A program made the position numbers and the translations under genes. The notes below the pieces were generated by a model. The model did not search any database. It saw only the letters and a list, made by a program, of their open reading frames with translations, and had not been told where the DNA came from. Source: an uncultured Phascolarctobacterium sp. (GTDB taxonomy: Bacteria > Bacillota > Negativicutes > Acidaminococcales > Acidaminococcaceae). Taken from it: a stretch of DNA of 64,000 bases. The stretch spans positions 1 to 64,000 of the forward strand of contig UQWM01000001.1 in the NCBI GenBank assembly GCA_900544795.1, given 5' to 3'. Of the stretch, positions 1-8,379 are shown piece by piece (the first letter of the stretch is position 1; each line of letters starts with the position of its first letter).

Positions 1-2
1 GT

Positions 3-884
3 TATCAGCGTAATGAAAAAGCATTACTTGCCGCTATGCTTGAAATGTACATTTCCGGTGTTTCTACGCGCAAAGTAACTAAAATAGTTGAAGAACTCTG
101 TGGGAAAAAGATTTCTAAATCGTTGGTTTCAACTCTTACTAAGGATCTTGACGAAATAGTTGCAAAATGGCAGCACAGTTCCTTAAACAATGAATGCTAT
201 CCCTATCTCATGGTTGATGTAATATATCTTAAGGTACGCGAAGAAGAACGAGTCATCTCAAAAAGCTGCCATATAGCGATAGGCTTTTCACAAGAAGGCG
301 GTCGCAAAGTTCTTGGCTTCCTTATTCAAAATGGTGAAAGTGAGAAAAGCTGGTCCCACTTCTTCGAGTACTTAAAAGCAAGAAATTTGCAGGGTGTCCA
401 GATGATCACTTCTGATGCTCACAAAGGGCTGGTGGCATCAATTAAGAAATCATTTACCAATGTGTCATGGCAACGTTGTCAGGTACATTTCCTGCGTAAT
501 ATCTTTGCAAGTATCCCCAAAAAAGATTCCGTTGCCTTTCGTGAACAGATCAAAGCATTGTTCAAGTTTACTGATATAGACATTGCAAGAAAAACCAAAG
601 CAAAGATAACAGAGACCTACATTGATGACCGCAAATATAAAACCGCTTGCACTATCTTGGATGAAGGCTTTGAAGACGCGTTTCAATATATTACATCCGG
701 TGGGAGAAATTCACGGTTGCGAAGCACAAACCTTTTAGAAAGGCTAAATGAAGAATTACGCAGGCGGGAAAGAATTATTCGCATATTTCCTAATGTATCG
801 TCTGCAAATCGCTTGATTGGAGCTTTATTGATAGATCAGTCGGAACAGTGGGAATATGCTGCGAGAAATTATATCAAGATGTAA
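3..884 (+). mobile_element. IS256-family (mutator) transposase, 5' end outside the window
   Basis: Transposase that would catalyse movement of an IS256-type element. The frame is already open at base 3, upstream of the first ATG at 36, so the N-terminus lies outside the window; about 293 residues are visible of a family usually near 400. Visible motifs fit the mutator DDE fold: the first Asp in YLMVDVIYLKV, the second in MITSDAHKGL followed by WQRCQVHFLRNI, and the catalytic Glu in LLERLNEELRRRERIIRIFPN. The stop is at 882-884 and the visible C-terminal part is intact. The element ends about 50 bases downstream, inside a glycosyltransferase remnant on the other strand. Family assignment is firm from the motifs; the exact element name cannot be given. 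Confidence 0.93.
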
Positions 885-908
885 GACCATTAAATATTGT
901 GCCGATAA

Positions 909-933
909 TTTTACACAAGATTTTGGACTTGAC
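909..933 (+). repeat. Probable right terminal inverted repeat of the IS256-type element
   Basis: After the transposase stop the sequence ttttacacaagattttggac followed by ttgac resembles the right ends of IS256-family elements, which commonly finish in a TTACACAA...GGACTTGAC-like repeat. Directly beyond base 933 the minus strand resumes coding similarity to a GT4 glycosyltransferase, which supports 933 as approximately the last base. The left repeat is outside the window, so the pairing and the target duplication cannot be checked here. Confidence 0.55.
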
Positions 934-1623
934 TAGCGAAAGCGAAAGCCTCTATAACAGATGTTGCCGCTTACTTTTTCCATCCAATCTTCCACAATGT
1001 ATTATTTTATACGCACTTTTCTCTGTCAACTCACACGCAATTTTTAATTGAGGCACTGGATTAGGAATATCTATAATATCTTTCGTATTATAGATATTTT
1101 TCATATATTCAATAAATTCTGGTCTTAAAACTTGAATAACACTACTTTTTTTCAAGGCATTTAAACTACGCTCAGTAATACTTTCCAAAATTTCAGTTGG
1201 ACAACTATGCAACATTTTTATAATCGGAATTTCATCACCTACTGCTTCTAGAATTATAGCCGTAGCTTCGGGAGCAAAAGAAATAATAACAGATGGGTGT
1301 CCTTTTTCAATTACATTTTTTAACGGGGTAACGATCCCCCCAATGTACTCCTGTACTTTGAACTGCTTTACGTTTGTTAAAGCATCGTAAAAATTCACGA
1401 TAAAATTTTTTTATTATTGGCATTTTATGTTGAGCTTCTGTTATACCTAAATTTATAAATTTAACATTATCATCAAAACATACTTTCCACATTTCCTGAT
1501 CTGCAGACACCCCTATGACTTCATACCCTCTTTGGCATAATCCATTTGCTAAAATAAAAATATCTTTGTTGCACCACTTTGAGAATATGAAATGCGTCCG
1601 ATATTAAACAGTAATATTTTCAT
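934..1623 (-). pseudogene. GT4-type glycosyltransferase remnant, frameshifted and cut by an IS
   Basis: A broken glycosyltransferase reading on the minus strand from ATG at 1623 (MKILLFNIGRISYSQSGATK). The reading frame shifts near 1570, where two extra bases send it to a stop, then continues from about 1560 to 1400 (GLCQRGYEVIGVSADQEMW). It shifts again in a T run near 1400 and runs through the Rossmann-like part to HCGRLDGKSKRQHLL, where one missing base near 957 shifts it a third time; the other frame there reads IEAFAF, as expected after KRQHLL in GT4 enzymes. The similarity stops at the IS end. Only the N-terminal domain and the start of the donor-binding domain remain. It lies downstream of the GT8 gene at the end of the rhamnose operon and was probably a sugar transferase of the same O-chain pathway. 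Confidence 0.8.
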
Positions 1624-1640
1624 CAATACAACACCTCGCA

Positions 1641-2582
1641 CTATCCGAATATCTTACACCAAATATCAGCTAACTTTATACGCAAGGTTTGTCTCAAAAG
1701 TGATTTCCCACGCATATTTTTGCTAGGCTTTGGCATTTTTACATCCTTAAAAGAAGTTTCTCGTAAATAATCATAATATTTATCGTTAAAACCATTTTTT
1801 TTACCAAATTCCCAAGGCTTATATCTGCCTGCATAATGAAAAATCGCAGGATTTTTTTTAGCGATAATAGCAGCTTGCCTGAATTTAATTGAAAATAATA
1901 TTTTAGTAAACAAACAAAATACTGGAGGGATCACATTCCACTTCAGCGGTAAAGCATACCAATTATTTATAAACACTTTATTTAACGCATCCTGGTCATG
2001 ATGTGGCAACTGCGTTGTTTCCACCAGATTCAGCACTTGCTGTGCAAAAGCTTTTTCTCGCCACTGATCTACATCTATAATTAAAACTCCAGAATTAAAA
2101 TAAATATCTTCCTCACCAAAACCAATAACTGTAGCTTTCTGTTTCATCAATCTCGCGGAAGCCATAATTCCATAATCCGGTACGGCTGCAATAGGTTTAT
2201 TATAAATATTTGTTTCCCACACTTCTACAATATCTTCAAATACTAATAAATCTACATCCAAATATATTATTTTATGTACGTCAAAAGGTAATATATCAGC
2301 TAATTTTAAACGGAAATACGCAGCTTTGCTAACATGGCCGCTAAGATATACATTATTAAATTCGCAATTATTTATATTAATAATTACGAGTTTAGCTCCT
2401 AAACTACTGACAGTTTCTTGCAACAACATTATTTTATTATTATCTATCGTATCGCTTAACAAAAAAAATCTTATTCTGTTCCTATGTTTGGTATTAAGCA
2501 ATACAGAAGCCATAACAACACTTACATGCTGTGCATAATTATCATCTGAAGCTAATGCGATATTAATCCAATCCGTTTTCAT
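1641..2582 (-). CDS. Glycosyltransferase family 8 (LPS glucosyl/galactosyltransferase type)
   Basis: Retaining glycosyltransferase expected to add a hexose from a nucleotide sugar to a surface glycan. The 313-residue protein starts with the GT8 opening INIALASDDNYAQHVSV, and the metal-binding DxD is at residues 109-111 in KIIYLDVDLLVFED. A conserved NSGVLIIDVDQWR-like segment and the later HYAGRYKPWEF follow, as in LPS GT8 enzymes such as WaaO/RfaJ. The start ATG directly abuts the rfbD stop, so it is translated as part of the rhamnose operon. It is the last intact gene of that operon. Acceptor and donor cannot be told from sequence. Confidence 0.9.
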   Translation of the reverse strand: MKTDWINIALASDDNYAQHVSVVMASVLLNTKHRNRIRFFLLSDTIDNNKIMLLQETVSSLGAKLVIININNCEFNNVYLSGHVSKAAYFRLKLADILPFDVHKIIYLDVDLLVFEDIVEVWETNIYNKPIAAVPDYGIMASARLMKQKATVIGFGEEDIYFNSGVLIIDVDQWREKAFAQQVLNLVETTQLPHHDQDALNKVFINNWYALPLKWNVIPPVFCLFTKILFSIKFRQAAIIAKKNPAIFHYAGRYKPWEFGKKNGFNDKYYDYLRETSFKDVKMPKPSKNMRGKSLLRQTLRIKLADIWCKIFG

Positions 2583-3473
2583 CTATTTTTCCAACTTTTC
2601 CCTAATATTGGTAATTATTATATCATCAAAATGTTCTAATTCAATAAAATAGCGCTCCAATGCATTCTCCCAATCAGGCAATTTATTAAATCCTTGCTGT
2701 AACAACTTTTCCTTGCTCATTCGGCTATTATGTGGCCGTTTAGCCTTAGTTGGGTATTCTTCAGTCTTGATCGGCTTCACTTTAACATTCATCCCTGCCA
2801 GCCAGAAAATCTTCTCCGCAAATTCTGCCCAACTGCAAGTCCCTTCATTCGTTGCATGATAAATACCATATTTTTCAGTCTGTATAATATCACACAAAAG
2901 TATTGCCAAATCTGACGTATATGTCGGTGAACCGACTTGATCAACAACAACAGATATTTCCTTTTTTTCTTTTCCAACCCTCAGCATCGTTTTAACAAAA
3001 TTATTACCATTAATCCCAAAGACCCAAGATATACGCACAATAAAATACCGGTCTAATATTTTTTGTACCGCTAATTCTCCAGCTAATTTAGTTTGACCAT
3101 AAACATTCTGCGGTGCTGGCTTATCATCAGGTTCATAACATTTTTCTCCTGTTCCCTCAAACACATAATCCGTACTGATATAAAGCATTTTCGCATTAAT
3201 TTCTCGGCAGATCATAGCTATATTTTCCGTACCTGTCGCATTAACTTTATAACAAATCGACGGTTCATCTTCCGCTTTATCAACTGCCGTATAAGCGCTG
3301 CAGTGAATAACTGCACTCGGTTTATATTTTGTTATAAAATTACGCACTGCCGTAAGATTAGTAATGTCAAAATCCTGCAAATCAGTACCACAGCATTCTA
3401 TACCCAGCCTATTCAGTTCCCGTACAACATCATAACCGAGTTGTCCACCTGCACCAGTAACCAATATTTTCAT
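2583..3473 (-). CDS. rfbD: dTDP-4-dehydrorhamnose reductase
   Basis: Final step of dTDP-L-rhamnose synthesis: NAD(P)H reduction of dTDP-4-keto-L-rhamnose. 296 residues, normal for RmlD/RfbD. The N-terminal nucleotide-binding motif GAGGQLG is at residues 7-13, and the short-chain-dehydrogenase Tyr and Lys are in YGQTK (125-129). Segments DVTNL-like (FDITNLTAVRNF) and SWVFGINGNNFVKTML are typical of the family. AGGTGAAAAG precedes the ATG at 3473, 4 bases after the rfbB stop, so the two are co-transcribed. Cytoplasmic enzyme. Confidence 0.96.
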   Translation of the reverse strand: MKILVTGAGGQLGYDVVRELNRLGIECCGTDLQDFDITNLTAVRNFITKYKPSAVIHCSAYTAVDKAEDEPSICYKVNATGTENIAMICREINAKMLYISTDYVFEGTGEKCYEPDDKPAPQNVYGQTKLAGELAVQKILDRYFIVRISWVFGINGNNFVKTMLRVGKEKKEISVVVDQVGSPTYTSDLAILLCDIIQTEKYGIYHATNEGTCSWAEFAEKIFWLAGMNVKVKPIKTEEYPTKAKRPHNSRMSKEKLLQQGFNKLPDWENALERYFIELEHFDDIIITNIREKLEK

Positions 3474-3477
3474 CTTT

Positions 3478-4497
3478 TCACCTGTCAGAATACATTTTCT
3501 GATAATATTCCTTATATTCTCCGTTAACGATATGCTCCCACCAACAACTATTTTCCAAATACCATTTCACCGTTTTCTTAATGCCCTCTGAAAATTTCGT
3601 TTTTGGTATCCATCCTAATTCCTCTTGTATTTTTGTGGGATCAATAGCATAACGCCTATCATGTCCTGCACGATCTGCCACATATTTTATAAGAGTTATA
3701 TCTTTTCCTAATTCTTCTAAAATATTTTTTACAACTTCTAAATTAGTTTTTTCATTATGTCCGCCAACATTATAAACTTCACCGTCTCTGCCATTACGCA
3801 CTATCATGTCGATTGCACTGCAATGATCTTCAACATATAACCAGTCACGCACATTTTCTCCATTTCCATAAACAGGTAAAGGTTTATCAGCTAAAGCATT
3901 GATAATCATCAGCGGAATAAGTTTCTCGGGAAAATGATAGGGACCATAATTGTTAGAACATCTAGAAATAGTTACCGGCAAATCATAGGTTTTATGATAA
4001 GCCTGTACTAAAAGATCGGCGGCAGCTTTAGACGCGGAATAGGGGCTTGAAGTATTTAATGGCGTAGTTTCAGTAAAAAACAGATCCGGTCTATCTAAAG
4101 GAAGATCACCATATACTTCATCCGTACTGACTTGATGATAACGCTTGATACCATACTTGCGACAGGCATCAAGTAAAACACCAGTACCAATCACGTTAGT
4201 ATGCAAAAATAGTTCCGGATTATTTATACTGCGATCCACATGGCTTTCGGCCGCAAAATTAACGACTACCTCAGGTTTTTCCTGCTCAAAAACCTGATAA
4301 ACGACCTCTCGGTCGCTTATATCTGCTCTTATAAATTTAAAATTTTTCTTTTCCAGCGCAACTTCTAATGTCTCCATATTCCCTGCATACGTTAAAACAT
4401 CCAAACAAATAATTTCGTCATTCGGATAATGCTTCAACAAATAATAAATAAAATTACTCCCAATAAAACCAGCTCCGCCAGTTACGATCAATTTCAT
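3478..4497 (-). CDS. rfbB: dTDP-glucose 4,6-dehydratase
   Basis: Second step of dTDP-L-rhamnose synthesis, forming dTDP-4-keto-6-deoxyglucose with bound NAD+. 339 residues, standard length. The glycine motif GGAGFIGS is at 7-14, the active-site STDEVYGDL (Thr/Asp/Glu) at about 124-132, and the catalytic YSASK at 153-157. GGAG lies eight bases before the ATG at 4497. It sits between a GT4 gene and rfbD in the rhamnose operon. Confidence 0.97.
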   Translation of the reverse strand: MKLIVTGGAGFIGSNFIYYLLKHYPNDEIICLDVLTYAGNMETLEVALEKKNFKFIRADISDREVVYQVFEQEKPEVVVNFAAESHVDRSINNPELFLHTNVIGTGVLLDACRKYGIKRYHQVSTDEVYGDLPLDRPDLFFTETTPLNTSSPYSASKAAADLLVQAYHKTYDLPVTISRCSNNYGPYHFPEKLIPLMIINALADKPLPVYGNGENVRDWLYVEDHCSAIDMIVRNGRDGEVYNVGGHNEKTNLEVVKNILEELGKDITLIKYVADRAGHDRRYAIDPTKIQEELGWIPKTKFSEGIKKTVKWYLENSCWWEHIVNGEYKEYYQKMYSDR

Positions 4498-4512
4498 TTT
4501 TTCACTCCAAAT

Positions 4513-5673
4513 TTATGATAAATTTTGTAAATAACATTCTAACTTTTTCGCAATAACTCGCCAGTCCAAATTTTCAATAGCAAAAGCACCGGCGTTAGCA
4601 CCTTGAACAGTAAGATCAACTTTACCATCCAATACTTCCTCAAGTGCTTCTTTTAAAGAATTTATATCTTCACCGGGGACGATCCTGCCAAAACCAGATA
4701 TATCACTTTTAATGATTTCATCAGCAGCTCCAAAACAGTCTGTACTAATTAAATAATTTTTAAAATACATTGCCTCAGGAACTACCAGTGGAAATCCTTC
4801 GTATCTTGATGATAAAACAAAAACACTGGATTTGCTATATATTTCATGTAACTTTCCTTTATCTGTAATATTCCCTGTAAAGACAATGTGCTCTCTCAAC
4901 CACAAGTTACTGTAAGTGATTTTTTCATACCACTTAAAGAAATCTTTTTCGATCGGCCCAACAATATATACCGACCACCCTGTTAACTTCTCCTTAGGGA
5001 TCTGAAGCAGTGTATTTATCAATAATTCTGTATTTTTTTGATATGTACCGATCCTGCCAACAGTCAAAATTATCCTTTCCTTGGAAATTTGGTCACCCAC
5101 CGGTAAAAAATCAGCAAAAAATCCATTAGGCAGGTACTGCACATTTTTATATTTTTTTACTTTTTCCGTCAATTCCAATGCATACTTCTCTGCCTCAACG
5201 GTAAATAGATCTACACTCGTCGTAAAGTGATGCCACCACTTTTTTTTACCAGTACGCGCATGATTGATAGTTTTCTCAAAACCATCTCTTCCCATATCCA
5301 TTTTCACATAAGTTTTTATAACTGGATTACGCTTTTTTGCCAGCCAACATAAAAACATAATAAATTTGTGCGTATGATAAAAATTTATTACATCATATCT
5401 AGCGGCATTCTGCCATACAAATTTCATAACATTACAGTATTTGATGATTTTCAGTTTTAATTTAGAACAAGTACGACTATAATGTATAGTCTTTAAATCA
5501 ACATATTTTTCAAAATCACTATTTTTTATGATCCCATTTATATCACTATAAGCAAAAGTAGCCTCCCAGCCACAGTATTTTGCAAGAGCGTAAGGAATCC
5601 CGCCAACATCTTTATATAAATGGACTTCACTAATATCATCATACCAAAACATCGTCAGAATACGTTTGTTCAT
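4513..5673 (-). CDS. Glycosyltransferase family 4 (group 1)
   Basis: 386-residue cytoplasmic glycosyltransferase. The C-terminal GT-B donor domain is clear: RIILTVGRIGTYQKNTELLI at about 200, a YIVGPIE strand, and the acidic EGFPLVVPEAM motif near residue 300, with the glutamates that bind the nucleotide sugar. The N-terminal half is less typical and carries MFWYDDISEVHLYKDVGGIP. The gene lies inside the rhamnose operon between rfbC and rfbB, so it may be a rhamnosyl- or other O-chain transferase; that is inference from context. Its base composition is AT-rich like its neighbours. Confidence 0.88.
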   Translation of the reverse strand: MNKRILTMFWYDDISEVHLYKDVGGIPYALAKYCGWEATFAYSDINGIIKNSDFEKYVDLKTIHYSRTCSKLKLKIIKYCNVMKFVWQNAARYDVINFYHTHKFIMFLCWLAKKRNPVIKTYVKMDMGRDGFEKTINHARTGKKKWWHHFTTSVDLFTVEAEKYALELTEKVKKYKNVQYLPNGFFADFLPVGDQISKERIILTVGRIGTYQKNTELLINTLLQIPKEKLTGWSVYIVGPIEKDFFKWYEKITYSNLWLREHIVFTGNITDKGKLHEIYSKSSVFVLSSRYEGFPLVVPEAMYFKNYLISTDCFGAADEIIKSDISGFGRIVPGEDINSLKEALEEVLDGKVDLTVQGANAGAFAIENLDWRVIAKKLECYLQNLS

Positions 5674-5706
5674 TTTATCTGCTCCACTTGAGAATTAATT
5701 ATCAAT

Positions 5707-6252
5707 TTACAAACTATTCTCCACATCTTTTAACAGCGGATTTTTTGTATCTTTAAATGACAGAATAGGATTTTCAATCCCCCATTCTATCCCTATTGCA
5801 GGATCATTCCACTTAATACCGATTTCAGCCCCTACATTATAATAATTATCAGCTTTATACAAAAACTCAACATAATCAGTTAACGTAACAAAACCATGAC
5901 CAAACCCACGCGGAATTAAAAGTTGTTTTTTATTTACCTCACTTAATTCAACCGCCACCCATTGTTTATATGTGCTGCTGTTTTTCCTCAAATCGACAGC
6001 AACATCTAAAACAGCTCCACGGCTGCAACGGACAAGCTTTGCCTGTGCTTTATCACCACATTGCAGATGGATACCTCTTAATGTTCCTTTTACTGTACTA
6101 AGTGAATGATTATCCTGAACAAAATCGTAAAACAACCCGGCTGATTCCATTGTTTGTTTATTCCAGCTTTCCATAAAAAAACCTCTGCTGTCACCAAACA
6201 CCCGCGGCTCAATAATTACTATTCCTTCTATTTCAGTCTCTGTAACTTTCAT
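5707..6252 (-). CDS. rfbC: dTDP-4-dehydrorhamnose 3,5-epimerase
   Basis: Third step of dTDP-L-rhamnose synthesis, double epimerisation at C3 and C5. 181 residues, the normal size for this cupin enzyme. It shows the family signature DSRGFFMESWN near the N-terminus, QDNHSLSTVKGTLRGIHLQ with the active-site His, the conserved RCSRGAVLDVAVDLRKNS, and PRGFGHGFVTL. AAGGTGA lies seven bases before the ATG. It follows rfbA by 16 bases. Confidence 0.97.
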   Translation of the reverse strand: MKVTETEIEGIVIIEPRVFGDSRGFFMESWNKQTMESAGLFYDFVQDNHSLSTVKGTLRGIHLQCGDKAQAKLVRCSRGAVLDVAVDLRKNSSTYKQWVAVELSEVNKKQLLIPRGFGHGFVTLTDYVEFLYKADNYYNVGAEIGIKWNDPAIGIEWGIENPILSFKDTKNPLLKDVENSL

Positions 6253-6268
6253 ACAAGTATCACCTTCA

Positions 6269-7153
6269 CTATTTTTCTTTTAAAATTTTACCTTCCACTA
6301 CTTTTTGTAAATATTGTCCATATGGAGATTTACCATATTCCAATGCGCTCGTAACAAGCATATCCCTGTCTATCCAACCATTATTATAGGCAATTTCTTC
6401 CAAAGCAGCAACCTGGATACCAGCCCTTGTTTCTACAACTTTGACAAACTCTGCTGCCTCATTTAAACTGTCAACTGTGCCAGTATCCAACCACGCATAA
6501 CCACGGCCTAATGTTATAACATTAAGATTATTTTTCTTTAAATAGATTTTATTAAGATCTGTTATTTCTAATTCGCCACGTTTTGACGGAGTCAGCTCTT
6601 TAGCATACTGACAAACTTCCTTATCATAAAAATACAGTCCCGTAACTGCATAATTCGATTTGGGCGCTACTGGTTTTTCTTCCAAAGATACGGCATTACC
6701 ACTATCGTCAAATTCAACTACACCAAATCGTTCCGGATCATCTACATAATATCCGAATATCGTAGCCCCTTCTTTTCTAGAAGCAGCGTCTTTCAAATGT
6801 TGATTCAAACCTGCTCCATAGAAAATATTATCTCCCAAAATCATGGCACAGAAATCTCCAGCAATAAATTCTTCTCCAATAATAAAAGCCTGTGCCAAGC
6901 CTTCCGGGTAAGGCTGAACTTTGTACTCTAGTTTAATACCATATCTGCTGCCATCGCCTAAAAGTCTTTCAAAATTAGGAAGGTCCTGTGGTGTTGATAT
7001 AATCAATATCTCTCTGATACCAGCCAACATCAACGTAGACAACGGATAAAAAATCATCGGCTTATCATATACAGGTAATAATTGTTTACTTGTTACTAGA
7101 GTTAGCGGATAGAGCCTCGTACCAGATCCACCCGCCAAAATTATTCCTTTCAT
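6269..7153 (-). CDS. rfbA: Glucose-1-phosphate thymidylyltransferase
   Basis: First step of dTDP-L-rhamnose synthesis: glucose 1-phosphate plus dTTP gives dTDP-glucose. About 294 residues. The nucleotidyltransferase loop GGSGTRLYPLT is near residue 10, followed by KPMIFYPLSTLMLAGI and FCAMILGDNIFYG, all classical for RmlA. Two ATGs are in frame; AAAGGAG is only one base from the first (7159) and seven from the second, so I place the start at 7153. First gene of the minus-strand rhamnose operon. Confidence 0.97.
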   Translation of the reverse strand: MKGIILAGGSGTRLYPLTLVTSKQLLPVYDKPMIFYPLSTLMLAGIREILIISTPQDLPNFERLLGDGSRYGIKLEYKVQPYPEGLAQAFIIGEEFIAGDFCAMILGDNIFYGAGLNQHLKDAASRKEGATIFGYYVDDPERFGVVEFDDSGNAVSLEEKPVAPKSNYAVTGLYFYDKEVCQYAKELTPSKRGELEITDLNKIYLKKNNLNVITLGRGYAWLDTGTVDSLNEAAEFVKVVETRAGIQVAALEEIAYNNGWIDRDMLVTSALEYGKSPYGQYLQKVVEGKILKEK

Positions 7154-7165
7154 GACCATACTCCT

Positions 7166-7194
7166 TTGGCTAAATATATTTTTGATGTTATAAT
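7166..7194 (+). promoter_or_regulatory. Putative sigma-70 promoter for the CgeB-like glycosyltransferase
   Basis: TTGGCT at 7166-7171 and a perfect TATAAT at 7189-7194 are separated by 17 bases, followed by TTTGGAGG and ATG 7234. The -35 overlaps the rfbA ribosome-binding region on the opposite strand, so the two divergent units may interfere. Confidence 0.5.
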
Positions 7195-7233
7195 ATATAA
7201 GATATTATTACTATTTGGAGGTTTTATTTTTCA

Positions 7234-8301
7234 ATGAATAAAACAGTTCTTTTTATAGGTACTCCGGGAATCTTATTATACTCTCAATCAATAAAAAACA
7301 TTTTTCAACAACTCGGCTTTAAAGTCTTTGAACCAGAATATCCTGTTTTCAAAGACCAGAATCGTTTGTCCAAACATTTTTTCCGCAAACAATTTTTAAA
7401 TAACTTTTTTGCTAAACAAAACAAATTATATATTAAAGCTGCTCAAGACTGCAAACCTGACTTCGTTTTTGTTATTAATCACAGTCGCATAACACCACTC
7501 TTTTTAGAGTACTGCAAGCAAAACAATATTCCAGTTTTTCTTTATTGCATTGATTCCATTCGCTGGTGCGATAAAGCTATTGAACAAATGCACTTTTACA
7601 CAGATATTTTCTCCTATGAGCCATCTGACTGCCAAATAGAATTTCGTTCTGGCAAATATGTCAAATTTTTGCCTTTAGGCTACGACCCTGCTATTTATTT
7701 TCCTGCAAATAAAGTTCCAGATTATAAATATGACCTTTGCTTTGTCGGTCGTCTAGAAAAACGCCGCTTAGAAATTTTAGAACAAATATCCAAATATGCT
7801 TTTAAGAATAAACTGTCTTTTATTGTCTACACCAGTATACAATTAAGAACTATAACCAGTATTTGGCTGGCACCTAAATTACTTGTCCGTCGTTTAAAAT
7901 TTGCATTAAAATATAAGTATCTCAACAAATTTATTATTAATAAACCAATAATAGGCAATGAACTTACAGAACTTTATCACCAAAGTAAAATTTGTTTAAA
8001 CATTCATGTCGGTACTCATCCAGGCATGCACACAGGTCCTAATCCCCGCACCTTTGAACTTTTAGGATGTCAGGCATTTCAGCTCATAGATAAAGGCCAC
8101 TTAGACGCCACCTTGCTTACCTCTCCCCAAAACTTAGTAGAATTTAATGACATTGATACTGCTATAGATAAAATACATTATTATCTTAATCATGAGCAAG
8201 AACGTCGGCAAATAGCTAAAGCAGGCAATGAGTTAGTTGCAGGAAAGTATACTCTTTATAATTTAATAAAAACAGAATTAGAAAAATCACATCTTTTGTA
8301 A
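7234..8301 (+). CDS. CgeB-like glycosyltransferase
   Basis: 355-residue protein with the two-domain layout of CgeB/DUF3880 glycosyltransferases: an N-terminal segment with CKPDFVFVINHSRITP and IPVFLYCIDSIRW, a middle YDLCFVGRLEKRRLEIL beginning the donor domain, and a C-terminal GMHTGPNPRTFELLGCQAFQL of the Glyco_trans_1_2 type (the conserved R-x-FE). No signal peptide or membrane segment. TTTGGAGG lies upstream of the ATG. It is transcribed away from the rhamnose operon and followed by the phosphoethanolamine transferase, so it probably acts on the same LPS or surface glycan. Strongly AT-rich. The substrate is unknown. Confidence 0.75.
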   Translation: MNKTVLFIGTPGILLYSQSIKNIFQQLGFKVFEPEYPVFKDQNRLSKHFFRKQFLNNFFAKQNKLYIKAAQDCKPDFVFVINHSRITPLFLEYCKQNNIPVFLYCIDSIRWCDKAIEQMHFYTDIFSYEPSDCQIEFRSGKYVKFLPLGYDPAIYFPANKVPDYKYDLCFVGRLEKRRLEILEQISKYAFKNKLSFIVYTSIQLRTITSIWLAPKLLVRRLKFALKYKYLNKFIINKPIIGNELTELYHQSKICLNIHVGTHPGMHTGPNPRTFELLGCQAFQLIDKGHLDATLLTSPQNLVEFNDIDTAIDKIHYYLNHEQERRQIAKAGNELVAGKYTLYNLIKTELEKSHLL

Positions 8302-8379
8302 AAGTTAACTAAAATAATTTTTATAATTTATATTATATACTAAACACTTTTGAATTACAATTTACAGGGAGCTGATTCC

